Below are positions 25,271-35,872 of a DNA stretch of 64,000 nucleotides, piece by piece; positions within the stretch are counted from its first letter, which is position 1; each line of letters starts with the position of its first letter. The position numbers and the translations under genes are program-made. This DNA is from Paralteromonas sediminis (lineage in GTDB: Bacteria > Pseudomonadota > Gammaproteobacteria > Enterobacterales > Alteromonadaceae). Location: contig NZ_RPOK01000001.1 in the NCBI RefSeq assembly GCF_003820355.1, forward strand, positions 584,847 through 648,846, written 5' to 3'. A model generated the notes under the pieces. It did no database searches and was not told the origin of the DNA. It saw only the letters and a list, made by a program, of their open reading frames with translations.

Positions 25271-25996
25271 GTGAACAACCAACCATTGTCCATTCTTTAC
25301 CAGGATGATTGCGTGATCGCCATTAACAAACCGTCAGGGTTACTGGTTCACAGAAGCCCGTTAGACAAGCGTGCACAGCATTTTGCGGTTCAACAATTAC
25401 GAGACCAGGTGGGAAGACATGTTTATCCAGTGCATAGGCTCGACAGGCCGACATCGGGTGTGCTTTTGTTTGCATTTTCCCCAGATACGGTTGCTCTGTT
25501 ACAGAAAAATTGGGACCGTGGTGTGCAAAAGCGCTATCAGGCATTGGTGCGAGGCTGGGTAAAAGGGGCTGGGATCATCGACTATCCACTGCGTTACGAA
25601 CCCGACAAAATAGCAGAAAAGCACAAACGCGAGGACAATGTGCAGCAGGCTATGTCTTACTACCAGTCGATACAACATTATCAAGCTCCTTATCCGGTAG
25701 GACGTTACAAAACAGGGCGATACAGCTTGGTTGAACTTGGGCTTTATACGGGGCGAAAACACCAGTTACGCAGACACATGGCGCATATTCGCCACCCCAT
25801 TGTTGGCGATACCACCCATGGTGACGGTAAACAAAATGCCTTTATGCGCGCACAGTTTGGCTGTGAGCACCTGGCGCTGAGTTGTATCTCAATTCAGTTT
25901 GTGCACCCTAAAACCGGGCGCACAGTTATGGTATCCTCTCCGCGTTCTGAGAACTTTGAATCCTGCTTAACGCAGTTGGCACAATTTTCACTATAA
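25271..25996 (+). CDS. truC: tRNA pseudouridine(65) synthase TruC
   Basis: TruC isomerises uridine 65 of certain tRNAs to pseudouridine. The 241-residue protein belongs to the RluA-type synthases: catalytic Asp58 lies in 'HRLDRPTSG', with 'INKPSGLLVH' before it and 'LYTGRKHQLRRHMAHI' after. No S4 domain is present, as usual for TruC. The start is GTG 25271, and no better start exists before the conserved N-terminus. A flavodoxin gene follows 10 bp downstream, the same order as E. coli truC-yqcA. Confidence 0.93.
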   Translation: MNNQPLSILYQDDCVIAINKPSGLLVHRSPLDKRAQHFAVQQLRDQVGRHVYPVHRLDRPTSGVLLFAFSPDTVALLQKNWDRGVQKRYQALVRGWVKGAGIIDYPLRYEPDKIAEKHKREDNVQQAMSYYQSIQHYQAPYPVGRYKTGRYSLVELGLYTGRKHQLRRHMAHIRHPIVGDTTHGDGKQNAFMRAQFGCEHLALSCISIQFVHPKTGRTVMVSSPRSENFESCLTQLAQFSL

Positions 25997-26006
25997 GGGT
26001 CGTTCG

Positions 26007-26456
26007 ATGGCTGAAGTCAGCATTTTTTATGGTTCTGTTTACGGTAATGCTCAACAAGTGGCAGAAGATGTTGCGTCACATTTAAGTGACAAGGGGATAG
26101 CGGCGAAAGTCGTTGAGGAGCCTGACGTTGATGCGCTCAAAAACGCCGAAGCGGTGCTTGTTGTTACCTCTACGACAGGGCAGGGCGATGTGCCACCTAA
26201 TCTTGAATGGTGGGTGGATGATCTAAAGAGTACTTTTCCTTTGCTCAACCAAAAGCCATTTGCGGTTGCTGCATTGGGTGATAGCAGTTATGGCGACACT
26301 TATTGTGGTGGTGGCAAACAGGTATTTGCATTACTGGAAGAGTTGCAGGGGCAACCGATTGCGCCAATGTTAGAGGTGGATGCCATTGAAACGCTTGAGC
26401 CTGAGGCTGAAGTTATTGCATGGGTAGACAGTATTCTGGATAAACTGGCATCGTAA
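26007..26456 (+). CDS. flavodoxin-like FMN protein (MioC/YqcA type)
   Basis: This 149-residue flavodoxin-fold protein has the FMN phosphate loop 'GSVYGNAQ' (about 9-16), 'STTGQGDVPPN' and 'ALGDSSYGDTYCGGG' around the isoalloxazine. It is a short-chain electron carrier. Its place just after truC matches enteric yqcA. The electron partner is unknown. The gene is convergent with dapD, and a hairpin covers the gene end. Confidence 0.92.
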   Translation: MAEVSIFYGSVYGNAQQVAEDVASHLSDKGIAAKVVEEPDVDALKNAEAVLVVTSTTGQGDVPPNLEWWVDDLKSTFPLLNQKPFAVAALGDSSYGDTYCGGGKQVFALLEELQGQPIAPMLEVDAIETLEPEAEVIAWVDSILDKLAS

Positions 26457-26466
26457 GATGCCAGTT
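26443..26466. terminator. perfect hairpin between convergent flavodoxin and dapD genes
   Basis: A 10-bp perfect stem AACTGGCATC / GATGCCAGTT has a four-base loop GTAA. The loop contains the flavodoxin stop codon. The T tract is weak on both sides, so efficiency as a terminator is uncertain, but its position between convergent genes fits a shared end. Confidence 0.6.
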
Positions 26467-26477
26467 AATTGAAAGCC

Positions 26478-27302
26478 TTATTCAGCACTTCTTAGTAGTG
26501 CATTGATACCCACTTTTGCACGGGTTTTAGCATCTACTTTCTTCACAATGATGGCGGCATATAACTGACAGTCGCCGCTGCTTGAAGGCAAGGTACCGGA
26601 TACCACCACTGAGCCAGCAGGGACTCTGCCATAGTGGATTTCACCAGTTTCTCGGTCGTAAATACGCGTACTTTGACCGATATACACGCCCATAGAAATC
26701 ACAGCGCCTTCTTCAACCACGACACCTTCAACAATTTCGCTACGCGCACCAATGAAGCAATTGTCTTCAATAATCGTCGGGTTGGCCTGAAGTGGCTCCA
26801 ATACGCCACCAATGCCTACGCCACCTGACAAGTGAACATGCTTGCCAATTTGCGCGCACGAGCCTACGGTGGCCCAGGTATCTACCATGGTACCTTCATC
26901 AACAAAGGCGCCAATATTGACATAAGAAGGCATCAATACAACGTTCTTGCCAATAAATGAACCTGTTCTGACTGCCGCAGGTGGCACAACGCGCATACCT
27001 TCCTGGGCAAACTGCTCTGCTGTGTAGTCTTTAAATTTTAGCGGCACCTTGTCGTAGTACAGCGTTTCAGCGCCGTCGATCACGTCATTGTTATGCAAGC
27101 GAAAATAAAGTAATACCGCTTTTTTCAGCCATTGATGCACTACCCACTCACCCGCAATTTTCTCAGCGACTCTTGCTTGCCCACTGTTTAACAGCGCAAT
27201 AGCATCAGCTACCGCTTGCTTCACTGACGGATCGGCATGTGTCGGTGTAATAGAATCGCGCTGTTCAAAAGCTTCTTCGATAATAGATTGTAATGTATTC
27301 AT
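26478..27302 (-). CDS. dapD: tetrahydrodipicolinate N-succinyltransferase DapD
   Basis: DapD transfers succinyl from succinyl-CoA to tetrahydrodipicolinate in the lysine/meso-diaminopimelate pathway. The 274 residues equal the usual length. The centre and C-terminal part carry the left-handed beta-helix hexapeptide repeats ('[20 protein letters not shown]', 'IGGVLEP' and '[16 protein letters not shown]'). The gene overlaps glnD by 4 bp (both minus), the order known from gammaproteobacteria, and ends at a hairpin shared with the flavodoxin gene. Confidence 0.97.
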   Translation of the reverse strand: MNTLQSIIEEAFEQRDSITPTHADPSVKQAVADAIALLNSGQARVAEKIAGEWVVHQWLKKAVLLYFRLHNNDVIDGAETLYYDKVPLKFKDYTAEQFAQEGMRVVPPAAVRTGSFIGKNVVLMPSYVNIGAFVDEGTMVDTWATVGSCAQIGKHVHLSGGVGIGGVLEPLQANPTIIEDNCFIGARSEIVEGVVVEEGAVISMGVYIGQSTRIYDRETGEIHYGRVPAGSVVVSGTLPSSSGDCQLYAAIIVKKVDAKTRAKVGINALLRSAE

Positions 27303-29956
27303 TCGATGGAAATATCTTCAAGTTGATCAAGTTTATAAAGGAGACGTTGTTTTAGATTTATCTGTTCTTGTGGGGTAAGAGATTTGCCCATGGCATTACT
27401 TATTATAAAGACATCTTCGGCTCGTTCGCCAATGGTGGAAATTTTTGCAAGTTTAAGGGTCATGTAGCAATCGACAAAAGCATGCCCGATTTTCGCCAGT
27501 AAGCCTGGCGCGTCTAAGGCTTCTAATTCTACTAAGGTGGCATCATCACCTCTGCTGTAAAACCTGATTTTTACAGGAACATCAAGTTGACGCATTCGTC
27601 GTGACATGCGTCTAGTGTTTTCGTGTGACCGGCCTGGTTTACGCATTTGTTCCAAAATTGCCTGTTCCAGTTCGTCAATTCGTCGCTGTGAACCAAGCCG
27701 AGTACCGTCATTTTCGAGAACCAGCAGGCTGTCGAATACGTAATCGTCATGAGTCACCATAATTTGCGCATCGTGAATGGAGCAATTTTTACTGTCCAGT
27801 ACGCTAGCGATTTGTGCAAACAGGGCGGGGCGGTCTTTTCCGTAGATAAGGAATTCGGTGCCACCCTTTGCGCTATTGTCGTTGGCTTTAATCAACAGCT
27901 CTTCTTCAGGGCCCTTTTCATAGGCTAGTATTTGCTTTGTGTGCCACGCGATTTGGTTGGGTTTAAAACGGCTGAAATAATCGTCGTCAAAGCGACTCCA
28001 CAAGGTTTCTGCCTCGCTAATGTCTAACCCTTCCTCACGCAAGGCGTCCAGTGTCTTTTGCTTGTGCTCAGCCACGCGTTCACTCAAAGTGATTTTGCAT
28101 TGAAGCCCGTTGTCCAATGCCTTTTGCGTCATCAAATACAGCTCTCTGAGCAGCGACGCTTTCCAGTCGTTCCACAGGTTGTCATTGGTTGCCCGAATAT
28201 CGGCCAGCGTTAACGCGTATAGCAGATTAAGGTGCAAATGGCTTTTCACAGTTGAAGCAAAGTCGTGAATGACGTCCGGATCGTAAATATCTCGCCTTTG
28301 CGCTACTACTGACATCAACAAATGATGGCGTACCAGCCAGGCAATCATATCGCCGTCAGCCGTTGGCAGACCATGGCTTTGACAAAATGCTTGTACGTCT
28401 TGTTCGCCGAGCACGGAATGATCGCCATTTCGGCCCTTGGCAATGTCGTGAAAAATGGCCGCTAAGTAGAGTAGCTCGGGTTTGTCCAAATTTTTTGCAA
28501 TACGACTGCAGCGAGGAAAGCGCTTATCTTCAGGGTCGAAATAAGCAGCGACATGCTTAACTAACCTGTGGGTATGTTCATCAACCGTGTAGGCGTGAAA
28601 CAAATCAAATTGCATCATACCAACGATTTGATCCCATGCAGGCAGGTACCCTTGAAGTATTTTAAAACCATGCATGACGTCCCAGGCGTAGTTAAAAAAG
28701 TTGGGATTTTTCATCAGGTTCATGAACTTTTCACGACACGCAGGTCGCTCGCAGTAGTATTGGTCTTTAAACGCGCGCCTTGCATTGCGCAATTGACGAA
28801 TGCAGTCCGTGCTTAACCCCGAGACCTCTGGCGTGTCAGCAATGACGGCTAAGAAATCCAATAAAGACTCAGGTGTGGGGAATACATGCGCATGCCTAGG
28901 CGCAATCAGGTGCTTCTCACGAGCGAAGTCATCGTTAAGTGGCACCGCTTTTTCGTGTTTAGTCTGCAATATGTCGTCATTAAAGCGCAGCAAAAGCATG
29001 CTATTGAGCTCTGATATGCGGCTAATTACCCGAAAAAAGTCACGCATCATGGCTTCTACTGGGGCTTTCCCTTCTCCCGGATAACCCATTTTTGCCGCCA
29101 CTTCAGGCTGGTAATCAAACAGAAGACGGTTTTCACTTCGTCCGGATATTAGATGCAATGCAAAGCGCAGACGCCAGAGGTGCATACGGCATTCAACCAA
29201 CTCACTATGCTCGGCGTCAGTCATGTAGCCATGGCCTACCAGGCTCTGTCCATCGTATTCCCTGAAGTGCTGTTTAGCGACCCAGGCGATTGTCTGAATA
29301 TCTCTTAAGCAACCCGGATTCTCCTTGATATTAGGTTCCAGGTTATAGGCTGTGCCATTAAATTTAGCGTGTCTTTCAGATTGTTCTTTTGATTTGGCGA
29401 GAAAAAAGGCTTTACTTGACCATCGGTGTTTCTCATTTACCTCTCGCCATAGAGTATCAAAAATGCCGCCTGAGCCGGCTAGATAACGCAACTCAACCAG
29501 ATTTGTGGTGATGGTCAGGTCACTTTTGGCCAACTTGACACACTCTTTTATTGTGCGTACCGACTGACCAATATCGAGCTTTATGTCCCACAAAAAGGTG
29601 ATAAACGTGCTAATGCGCTCTTTGGTATCCTCAGACAGCGCTTTTTTACTAACAATCAGCAAATCGATATCTGAATGGGGTTGTAAGTGGCCTCTGCCAT
29701 AACCGCCCACTGCACACAGCGCGATTTGGGAGTCCTCAGCTAATTTTGACAAGTCCCAGGCATGGGCTAAAAGTGCATCAACAAATTCAGCGCGGCCTGT
29801 AACCAAATCGTGAATATCAGACTGATTAAATGACGCATCAAGCCATGCATAGCTTCGTTCAACGAGGCTTCGCCATCCTTTAAGGTCGGTAAGACTGTCG
29901 AGTGACTGAATCTCGCTAAGCAGTTTTTTGAAGGTGTGTGTGTGGGATTCAGTCAC
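27299..29956 (-). CDS. glnD: bifunctional uridylyltransferase/uridylyl-removing enzyme GlnD
   Basis: GlnD senses glutamine and modifies the PII proteins. The 885 residues show the nucleotidyltransferase site '[17 protein letters not shown]' (about 84-100, Asp96/Asp98), an HD domain near 490 ('[13 protein letters not shown]') for deuridylylation, and two C-terminal ACT domains (about 705-780 and 812-880) that bind glutamine. The start is GTG 29956. It lies 6 bp after map and is translationally coupled to dapD. No truncation is seen. Confidence 0.97.
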   Translation of the reverse strand: MTESHTHTFKKLLSEIQSLDSLTDLKGWRSLVERSYAWLDASFNQSDIHDLVTGRAEFVDALLAHAWDLSKLAEDSQIALCAVGGYGRGHLQPHSDIDLLIVSKKALSEDTKERISTFITFLWDIKLDIGQSVRTIKECVKLAKSDLTITTNLVELRYLAGSGGIFDTLWREVNEKHRWSSKAFFLAKSKEQSERHAKFNGTAYNLEPNIKENPGCLRDIQTIAWVAKQHFREYDGQSLVGHGYMTDAEHSELVECRMHLWRLRFALHLISGRSENRLLFDYQPEVAAKMGYPGEGKAPVEAMMRDFFRVISRISELNSMLLLRFNDDILQTKHEKAVPLNDDFAREKHLIAPRHAHVFPTPESLLDFLAVIADTPEVSGLSTDCIRQLRNARRAFKDQYYCERPACREKFMNLMKNPNFFNYAWDVMHGFKILQGYLPAWDQIVGMMQFDLFHAYTVDEHTHRLVKHVAAYFDPEDKRFPRCSRIAKNLDKPELLYLAAIFHDIAKGRNGDHSVLGEQDVQAFCQSHGLPTADGDMIAWLVRHHLLMSVVAQRRDIYDPDVIHDFASTVKSHLHLNLLYALTLADIRATNDNLWNDWKASLLRELYLMTQKALDNGLQCKITLSERVAEHKQKTLDALREEGLDISEAETLWSRFDDDYFSRFKPNQIAWHTKQILAYEKGPEEELLIKANDNSAKGGTEFLIYGKDRPALFAQIASVLDSKNCSIHDAQIMVTHDDYVFDSLLVLENDGTRLGSQRRIDELEQAILEQMRKPGRSHENTRRMSRRMRQLDVPVKIRFYSRGDDATLVELEALDAPGLLAKIGHAFVDCYMTLKLAKISTIGERAEDVFIISNAMGKSLTPQEQINLKQRLLYKLDQLEDISIE

Positions 29957-29962
29957 GATAAA

Positions 29963-30757
29963 TTAACTGTGCCTTATTACGCGTTCGATGGTTTCATCGT
30001 CGCGTAAGGTAAGAATTTCCACGCCATCTTCAAGCACAAGCAAAGTGTGCTCCCACTGTGCACTTAGGCTTCTGTCTTTGGTCACCACAGTCCATTTATC
30101 GGGCAATATTTTTGAATGACGCTTACCTGCATTGACCATGGGTTCTATAGTAAAACACATGCCCGGCTTTAACACTTCACCTTTACCCGGAGTGCCATAG
30201 TGCACAACCTGTGGTTCTTCATGGAAGGTAGCACCAATACCATGGCCGCAATATTCTCGAACAATGGAATAATCGTGCTTCTCAACATATTGTTGAATAA
30301 TATGGCCAATATCACCCAAGGTGGTACCAGGCTTCACTATTTCGATAGCTTTATATAAAGACTCTTGGGTCACTCTTATTAAGCGCTCTGCCAAGATGCT
30401 TGGCTTGCCAACAACAAACATCTTTGATGTGTCGCCGTGGTAACCGTCTTTAATCACTGTTACATCAATGTTGATGATATCGCCGTCTTTTAGCTTTTTG
30501 TCCGATGGAATGCCATGACAAATAACATGATTCACAGACGTACAGATAGATTTTGGAAAGGGTGGGTGACCGTAATTCAGCGGGGCAGGGATACCACCTT
30601 GCACATCAACGATGTAATTGTGGCAGATCGTATTCAGCTCATCGGTTGTTACACCTTTTTTGACATGCTCGCCAATCATCATCAGCACTTCTGATGCTAA
30701 TTTACCTGCCACACGCATTTTTTCGATTTCTTCAGCTGTCTTAATTATTGCTGCCAC
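29963..30757 (-). CDS. map: type I methionine aminopeptidase
   Basis: This enzyme removes the initiator methionine from nascent proteins in the cytoplasm. The 264-residue protein has the pita-bread metallopeptidase core with metal ligands in 'INIDVTVIKDGYHGD', 'GHGIGATFHEEPQV', 'FTIEPM' and 'AQWEHTLLV'. There is no N-terminal SH3 or zinc extension (type Ia). It is the first gene of the map-glnD-dapD run and is divergent from rpsB, the classical gammaproteobacterial arrangement. Confidence 0.97.
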   Translation of the reverse strand: MAAIIKTAEEIEKMRVAGKLASEVLMMIGEHVKKGVTTDELNTICHNYIVDVQGGIPAPLNYGHPPFPKSICTSVNHVICHGIPSDKKLKDGDIINIDVTVIKDGYHGDTSKMFVVGKPSILAERLIRVTQESLYKAIEIVKPGTTLGDIGHIIQQYVEKHDYSIVREYCGHGIGATFHEEPQVVHYGTPGKGEVLKPGMCFTIEPMVNAGKRHSKILPDKWTVVTKDRSLSAQWEHTLLVLEDGVEILTLRDDETIERVIRHS

Positions 30758-30806
30758 GATATGAACAACTCCAGTCTTTATAATGTTGATGGATCGCTAG
30801 AGAGGG

Positions 30807-30916
30807 TGATGAAGAGGGGGTTATTAAAAATAAACCTTCTGAGGCATGGATGCCGAAGCAGAGCCCCCAGGGATGGGTTCACGGCGTGTTTATTTTTAAT
30901 AACCCCCTCTTCATCA
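30807..30916. repeat. 29-bp perfect inverted repeat with hairpin core, map-rpsB intergenic
   Basis: The arms 30807-30835 and 30888-30916 are perfect reverse complements (29 bp), and the match continues outward for about seven more pairs if two G:U are allowed. The 52-bp core holds GGCATGGATGCC, itself palindromic, plus 'CAGGGATGGGTTCACGG', a motif style I recall from repeated intergenic elements of marine gammaproteobacteria. It could be a mobile MITE-like or REP-like element, or a strong RNA hairpin. It lies between divergent genes, so it is not a plain terminator for either. Its function is unknown. Confidence 0.75.
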
Positions 30917-31012
30917 TTCTCTCGGAACTACGAAGAATGACCACATACAATAGTCCGCAGTATGTTAACCACTCAGCGAACACTTGTATAGTGCCATAAT
31001 TGAGCTGCAAAC
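30917..31012. other. intergenic spacer before the rpsB promoter
   Basis: No gene is seen between the inverted repeat and the rpsB promoter. The stretch is AT-rich and may include upstream promoter elements for rpsB. Confidence 0.4.
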
Positions 31013-31041
31013 TTGTTTTTGTATCTGCGTCATGGTATAAA
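31013..31041 (+). promoter_or_regulatory. rpsB-tsf promoter with GC-rich discriminator
   Basis: A -35-like TTGTTT (31013-31018) and a -10 box TATAAA (31036-31041) are separated by exactly 17 bp. The bases after the -10 box (GCGCGCGC) form a GC-rich discriminator, the feature that makes ribosomal promoters sensitive to ppGpp and DksA. Transcription would begin near 31048. Confidence 0.75.
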
Positions 31042-31047
31042 GCGCGC

Positions 31048-31187
31048 GCTTCTCAAGAAGCACACTAATTTAATTTAAAACACACATACACTAAGACCCG
31101 TTGTCGGGGTGTCTTCTCTACTTATATTTGAGTAGCGTGGATCGATAGCGAGGGTGTATGGAGGCCTAACCCCAAGAGGAAAATATT
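31048..31187 (+). promoter_or_regulatory. rpsB 5' leader, candidate S2 autoregulation site
   Basis: This is a 140-nt untranslated leader with a hairpin at 31095-31117 (AAGAC...GTCTT type with inner CC/GG pairs). In gammaproteobacteria S2 represses rpsB-tsf through the leader. The match to that conserved fold was not checked by alignment, so this is a candidate only. An AGAGGAAA ribosome-binding site precedes the start. Confidence 0.45.
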
Positions 31188-31919
31188 ATGGCAAACGTGT
31201 CAATGCGTGACATGCTCAAAGCTGGTGTTCACTTCGGTCACCAAACCCGTTACTGGAACCCAAAAATGAAGCCTTTCATTTTTGGCGCACGTAACAAGGT
31301 TCACATCATTAACCTAGAAAAAACCGTTCCTTTATTTAATGACGCGCTTAACTACCTTTCAGGTGTTGCATCTAAAAAAGGCAAAATTTTGTTTGTTGGC
31401 ACAAAGCGTGCGGCGAGCGATGCGGTTAAAGATGCTGCACTTAAGTGCGACCAGTTCTACGTGAACAAGCGTTGGTTGGGCGGTATGTTGACTAACTGGA
31501 AAACAGTTCGCCAGTCAATTAAGCGTTTGAAAGACCTTGAGCAACAAAGCCAAGACGGTACGTTTGAAAAGCTGACCAAAAAAGAAGCCCTTATGCTTCA
31601 GCGTGAAATGGATAAGCTAGAAAGCAGCCTTGGTGGTATCAAAGACATGGGCGGTCTACCTGACGCTATCTTTGTTATCGATGCAGATCACGAGCACATC
31701 GCAGTAACAGAAGCACGCAACCTGGGTATCCCAGTAATTGGTGTTGTTGATACTAACTCAAACCCTGACGGTGTTGATTACATCATTCCAGGTAACGACG
31801 ATGCGATCCGTGCAATTCAATTGTATCTAGATGCAGCTGCTGACTCGATCAATTCGGGCCGCGAAAGCAACCTAGAAGTACAAGCTGAAAAAGACGACTT
31901 CGTCGAAGCAGCAGAATAA
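31188..31919 (+). CDS. rpsB: 30S ribosomal protein S2
   Basis: This 243-residue S2 of the small ribosomal subunit has the standard N-terminal '[22 protein letters not shown]' pattern and the 'GTKRAA', '[11 protein letters not shown]' and 'DTNSNPD' segments, and is of full length. It is followed after 34 bp by tsf and is probably controlled by the leader described above. It marks the start of the conserved translation cluster. Confidence 0.99.
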   Translation: MANVSMRDMLKAGVHFGHQTRYWNPKMKPFIFGARNKVHIINLEKTVPLFNDALNYLSGVASKKGKILFVGTKRAASDAVKDAALKCDQFYVNKRWLGGMLTNWKTVRQSIKRLKDLEQQSQDGTFEKLTKKEALMLQREMDKLESSLGGIKDMGGLPDAIFVIDADHEHIAVTEARNLGIPVIGVVDTNSNPDGVDYIIPGNDDAIRAIQLYLDAAADSINSGRESNLEVQAEKDDFVEAAE

Positions 31920-31953
31920 TTTTCTTTTTAAACTCTGATTGAGGATTAATAAA

Positions 31954-32826
31954 ATGGCAGTGACTGCAGCCCTTGTTAAAGAATTGCGCGAGCGTACTGG
32001 CGCTGGAATGCTAGATTGTAAAAAAGCACTTGTTGAAACTGACGGTGATATCGAGCTAGCAATCGAAAACATGCGTAAATCTGGACAGGCTAAAGCGGCT
32101 AAAAAAGCAGGTCGTATCGCAGCTGAAGGTGTTATCTTAACCAAAGTTGACGGCAACAAAGCGACTATGCTTGAACTAAACTGTGAGACTGACTTCGTTG
32201 CACGTGATGAAGGTTTCTTGGCATTTGGTAAGCAAATCCTAGACCTAGCGGCAGCAAATGGTTTCAACGACATTGACGCACTTAACGCAGCTGACCTTAA
32301 CGGTTCAACTGTTGCTGAGACACGCGATGCGCTAGTCGCAAAGATTGGTGAAAACATTTCACCTCGTCGTGTTATCAATGTTGAAGGTGACAACCTTGGT
32401 GCATATGTCCACGGCGGTCGTATCGGCGTTATCTCTATTCTTAATGGCGGTGAAGCTGATCTTGCTAAAGACGTTGCAATGCACGTTGCAGCTGCAAGCC
32501 CTCAGTTTGTTAAGCCTGAAGACGTTCCTGCTGAAGTGGTCGAGAAAGAAAAAGCCATTCAGGTTGAAATTGCGGTTCAGTCTGGCAAGCCTGCTGACAT
32601 CGCAGAAAAGATGGTTGTTGGCCGTATGAAGAAATTCACCGGCGAAATCAGCTTGACTGGTCAACCTTTCGTTAAAGATCCTTCAACGTCTGTAGGTGAT
32701 TTGCTGAAGAGCAAAGGCGCTGACGTCATCAACTTCGTGCGTTTTGAAGTGGGTGAAGGTATCGAGAAGAAAACTGAAGACTTTGCCGCTGAAGTAGCTG
32801 CGCAAATGGAAGCCGCTAAGAAATAA
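31954..32826 (+). CDS. tsf: elongation factor Ts
   Basis: EF-Ts exchanges GDP for GTP on EF-Tu. The N-terminal domain carries '[15 protein letters not shown]', and the core has '[12 protein letters not shown]', which contacts EF-Tu. The start is ATG 31954 with a GAGG ribosome-binding site. An in-frame ATG 15 bp upstream lies before that site and is rejected. The product has 290 residues, somewhat longer than the E. coli protein (283). A terminator follows, separating it from pyrH. Confidence 0.98.
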   Translation: MAVTAALVKELRERTGAGMLDCKKALVETDGDIELAIENMRKSGQAKAAKKAGRIAAEGVILTKVDGNKATMLELNCETDFVARDEGFLAFGKQILDLAAANGFNDIDALNAADLNGSTVAETRDALVAKIGENISPRRVINVEGDNLGAYVHGGRIGVISILNGGEADLAKDVAMHVAAASPQFVKPEDVPAEVVEKEKAIQVEIAVQSGKPADIAEKMVVGRMKKFTGEISLTGQPFVKDPSTSVGDLLKSKGADVINFVRFEVGEGIEKKTEDFAAEVAAQMEAAKK

Positions 32827-32870
32827 TTAGCGTCTTAACCTTTTGCCAAAGGCAATAGTTAGTTACACTT

Positions 32871-32896
32871 AAGCACCTCTTCGGAGGTGCTTTTTT
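32871..32896 (+). terminator. Rho-independent terminator after tsf
   Basis: A 9-bp stem AAGCACCTC / GAGGTGCTT has the stable tetraloop TTCG and is followed by T6. It ends the rpsB-tsf unit 40 bp before pyrH. Confidence 0.93.
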
Positions 32897-32936
32897 ATGA
32901 GAACCTAAAAGTACATATACGAGGTCACTTCCAGTT

Positions 32937-33680
32937 ATGAGCATGACGCCAAAATCAGCCTACCGACGAATTCTGTTAAAATTAAGTGGTGAAGCCCTGA
33001 TGGGCGAAGAGGGGTTTGGCATTGACCCCAAAGTGCTTGACCGCATGGCCACAGAAATCAAAGAGCTTGTAGAGATGGGTGTCCAGGTTGGACTGGTAAT
33101 TGGCGGCGGCAACCTGTTTCGCGGTGAGGGCCTTGCCAGAGCCGGCATGAACCGAGTTGTTGGTGACCACATGGGCATGTTAGCCACTGTGATGAATGGT
33201 TTGGCAATGCGCGATGCCCTGCACAGAGCATTTGTTAATGCTCGTCTTATGTCTGCCATTCCTTTGAATGGTGTGTGTGACGCATACAACTGGGCTGAAG
33301 CCATTAGTTTGCTTAAATCTGGCAGAGTGGTAATCTTCTCCGCGGGCACAGGAAACCCCTTTTTCACCACAGACTCAGCGGCTTGCTTGCGCGGCATAGA
33401 AATTGAAGCTGACGCGGTTTTAAAGGCGACAAAAGTTGACGGTGTGTTTAGTGATGATCCGGTGAAAAACCCCGACGCGACTCTGTACAAACAACTGAGT
33501 TATCAGGAAGTACTTGAGAAAGAACTCAAGGTCATGGACTTGTCTGCATTTACGCTGGCCCGTGACCATGGTTTACCCATCCGCGTGTTCAATATGAACA
33601 AGCCAGGATGCCTAAAAAGTGTCGTGCTCGGTGAAGATGTGGGCACACTGATTGATAATGTAGAAAGTGTAAATCAATAG
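32937..33680 (+). CDS. pyrH: UMP kinase
   Basis: PyrH phosphorylates UMP to UDP. It is an amino-acid-kinase-fold hexameric enzyme with '[17 protein letters not shown]' near the N-terminus, 'GGGNLFRG' and '[14 protein letters not shown]'. The 247 residues are of normal length. ATG 32937 was chosen, and ATG 32943 two codons on is an alternative. It precedes frr by 15 bp. Confidence 0.98.
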   Translation: MSMTPKSAYRRILLKLSGEALMGEEGFGIDPKVLDRMATEIKELVEMGVQVGLVIGGGNLFRGEGLARAGMNRVVGDHMGMLATVMNGLAMRDALHRAFVNARLMSAIPLNGVCDAYNWAEAISLLKSGRVVIFSAGTGNPFFTTDSAACLRGIEIEADAVLKATKVDGVFSDDPVKNPDATLYKQLSYQEVLEKELKVMDLSAFTLARDHGLPIRVFNMNKPGCLKSVVLGEDVGTLIDNVESVNQ

Positions 33681-33695
33681 AATAGGATAAGTAGC

Positions 33696-34253
33696 GTGAT
33701 AGACGAAATAGAAAAAGACGCGCGTGAGCGAATGGAAAAAAGCATTAGCGCGCTTAAGAGCCAGCTTAGCAAAATTCGCACGGGCCGTGCTCATCCCAGT
33801 CTTTTAGATGGCATCATGGTGCCTTATTACGGTGCCGATACCCCGCTCAAACAAGTGGCCAACGTGGTTGCTGAAGACAGCAGAACCCTGGCGCTAACTG
33901 TTTTTGATAAAAGCGTGTCAGCTGCTGTTGAAAAAGCCATTATGCAAGCGGATTTAGGCTTAAATCCAATGAGTGCCGGAACAGTTATCCGCATTCCTAT
34001 GCCGCCACTTACCGAAGAGCGTCGTAAAGACCTTATTCGTGTTGTGCGTGGAGAAGCTGAACAAGGCAGAGTGGCTATTCGCAACATTCGTCGCGATGCA
34101 AACAGTGATATTAAAGAACTCCTCAAGGAAAAGGAAATCAGCGAAGATGAAAGTCGCGCTGGAGAGGAAAATGTTCAGTCGCTAACCAATGAATTCATCA
34201 AAAAAGTGGATCAGATGCTTAGTGACAAAGAAACGGAATTAATGGAAGTATAA
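33696..34253 (+). CDS. frr: ribosome recycling factor
   Basis: This 185-residue factor splits the post-termination ribosome together with EF-G. The usual '[17 protein letters not shown]' helix and the '[16 protein letters not shown]' hinge are visible. The start codon is GTG, preceded by AGGATAAG. It is probably co-transcribed with pyrH and uppS. Confidence 0.98.
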   Translation: MIDEIEKDARERMEKSISALKSQLSKIRTGRAHPSLLDGIMVPYYGADTPLKQVANVVAEDSRTLALTVFDKSVSAAVEKAIMQADLGLNPMSAGTVIRIPMPPLTEERRKDLIRVVRGEAEQGRVAIRNIRRDANSDIKELLKEKEISEDESRAGEENVQSLTNEFIKKVDQMLSDKETELMEV

Positions 34254-34260
34254 CGCTAAT

Positions 34261-34998
34261 ATGCAGCAACAAAATTTGCCCCAGCACGTCGCTATCATCA
34301 TGGATGGTAACGGTCGCTGGGCAAAGCAAAAAGGTAAAATTCGTACATTTGGCCACAAGGCCGGTGTTGACGCTGTCAGAGCTGCGGTTAAATTCGCCCG
34401 TAGCGCTGGCATTAAATCATTGACGCTGTTCGCGTTTAGTAGCGAAAACTGGAAACGCCCTGAAGAAGAAGTGTCAGTGCTCATGGACCTGTTTAACCTT
34501 GTGTTAAACAGTGAAGTAAAGCGGCTGAAAAAGAATGGCGTGCGACTCAAAGTGATTGGCGACTTGCGTCGTTTTGACACTAAACTCACCGACAAAATAG
34601 CTAAGGCAGAAGCGCTAACGGCAGAAAATGATGATTTGATCCTTAATATAGCCGCTAATTATGGCGGTCGTTGGGATGTCGTAAATGCCTGTCAGCAGGT
34701 TGCTCGTCAAGTGGGAGCAGGCGAGTTGAGCCCCGATGATATTACCGAGGATACGCTAGACGCCTGTATGTCAACGGCCGGGTTACCTGAGCTAGACCTT
34801 CTGATAAGAACGGGAGGGGAATGCCGGGTCAGTAATTTTCTTCTTTGGCAATGTGCCTATGCCGAATTGTACTTTACCCCCACACTTTGGCCAGATTTTA
34901 CTGAGGCCGTTTTTCAACAAGCTATCGATGACTTTGCCGAGCGCCAAAGACGCTTTGGCCTGACAGGTGAGCAGGTAATGCCTGCGGTTACGGAATAG
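34261..34998 (+). CDS. uppS: undecaprenyl diphosphate synthase
   Basis: This cis-prenyltransferase makes the C55 carrier lipid for peptidoglycan and O-antigen. The catalytic Asp15 lies in '[11 protein letters not shown]', and further conserved stretches are '[11 protein letters not shown]' and the C-terminal '[18 protein letters not shown]'. It has 245 residues and is 7 bp after frr. Confidence 0.97.
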   Translation: MQQQNLPQHVAIIMDGNGRWAKQKGKIRTFGHKAGVDAVRAAVKFARSAGIKSLTLFAFSSENWKRPEEEVSVLMDLFNLVLNSEVKRLKKNGVRLKVIGDLRRFDTKLTDKIAKAEALTAENDDLILNIAANYGGRWDVVNACQQVARQVGAGELSPDDITEDTLDACMSTAGLPELDLLIRTGGECRVSNFLLWQCAYAELYFTPTLWPDFTEAVFQQAIDDFAERQRRFGLTGEQVMPAVTE

Positions 34999-35002
34999 TT
35001 CT

Positions 35003-35872
35003 ATGTCAATGCTCAAGCAACGTATCATTACCGCGCTCATCCTTGCGCCAGCCGCACTTACCGCTATCTTATTTTTGCCAACCGTTTATTTTCAATGGGT
35101 TATCGCTGGCGTTGTCGCATTGGGTGCCTATGAATGGGCGAATATGTCGGGCATCAAGGCTAGGCAGTATAAAGCGGCTTATGCTGGGGTTATTGCGGGC
35201 ATCTGCGCGCTACTGATCGCCTTTGTAGATGCGCAGGCGATTTGGTTGCAAGGCGAGCTTAATAATTTGTATACCTATATTTTGGGTGCCTCTGTGGTGT
35301 GGTGGCTTGCTTCATTAGGCATGATTTTAGCGTATCCCAAATATACCGCGATATGGCGCAACAGCTGGAAAGTCAGGGGGTTGTTTGGACTGCTAACACT
35401 CGTTCCCACTTGGGTGGCGGTTGTGACACTGCGCAACAGCCTGTACGAGGTAGACGCTTACTACGGTGCATCACTGATCTTTTACGTTTTGGGCATTGTG
35501 TGGGCAGCAGATATTGGCGCTTTTTTTGTCGGTGTAAAATTCGGTCGACACAAGCTACGGCCTAACGTATCACCGGGCAAAACCATTGAAGGTTTACTTG
35601 GCGGTATTGCTGCTTCTTTTGCCATTATTGCTTTTGCCGCGCTGCATTATCAAGTGGAACCCTCTCGCATATGGCTTCACCTTGTTATCGGGGGGGTAAC
35701 CGTGGCTGTGTCGGCCTTAGGCGATTTAAACGAAAGTATGTTTAAACGTTGTGCGGGCATTAAAGACAGCGGCAAGTTACTTCCTGGTCACGGTGGCGTA
35801 CTTGATCGCATCGATAGTTTAACGGCTGCATTCCCCGTATTTGCATTCTGTTATGTGGTGTGGATGGCATAA
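35003..35872 (+). CDS. cdsA: phosphatidate cytidylyltransferase
   Basis: This integral membrane enzyme makes CDP-diacylglycerol for phospholipid synthesis. It has about eight hydrophobic segments, and the family signature near the C-terminus ('KRCAGIKDSGKLLPGHGG.LDRIDS') is complete. It has 289 residues. Its stop overlaps the dxr start (TAATG). Confidence 0.97.
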   Translation: MSMLKQRIITALILAPAALTAILFLPTVYFQWVIAGVVALGAYEWANMSGIKARQYKAAYAGVIAGICALLIAFVDAQAIWLQGELNNLYTYILGASVVWWLASLGMILAYPKYTAIWRNSWKVRGLFGLLTLVPTWVAVVTLRNSLYEVDAYYGASLIFYVLGIVWAADIGAFFVGVKFGRHKLRPNVSPGKTIEGLLGGIAASFAIIAFAALHYQVEPSRIWLHLVIGGVTVAVSALGDLNESMFKRCAGIKDSGKLLPGHGGVLDRIDSLTAAFPVFAFCYVVWMA

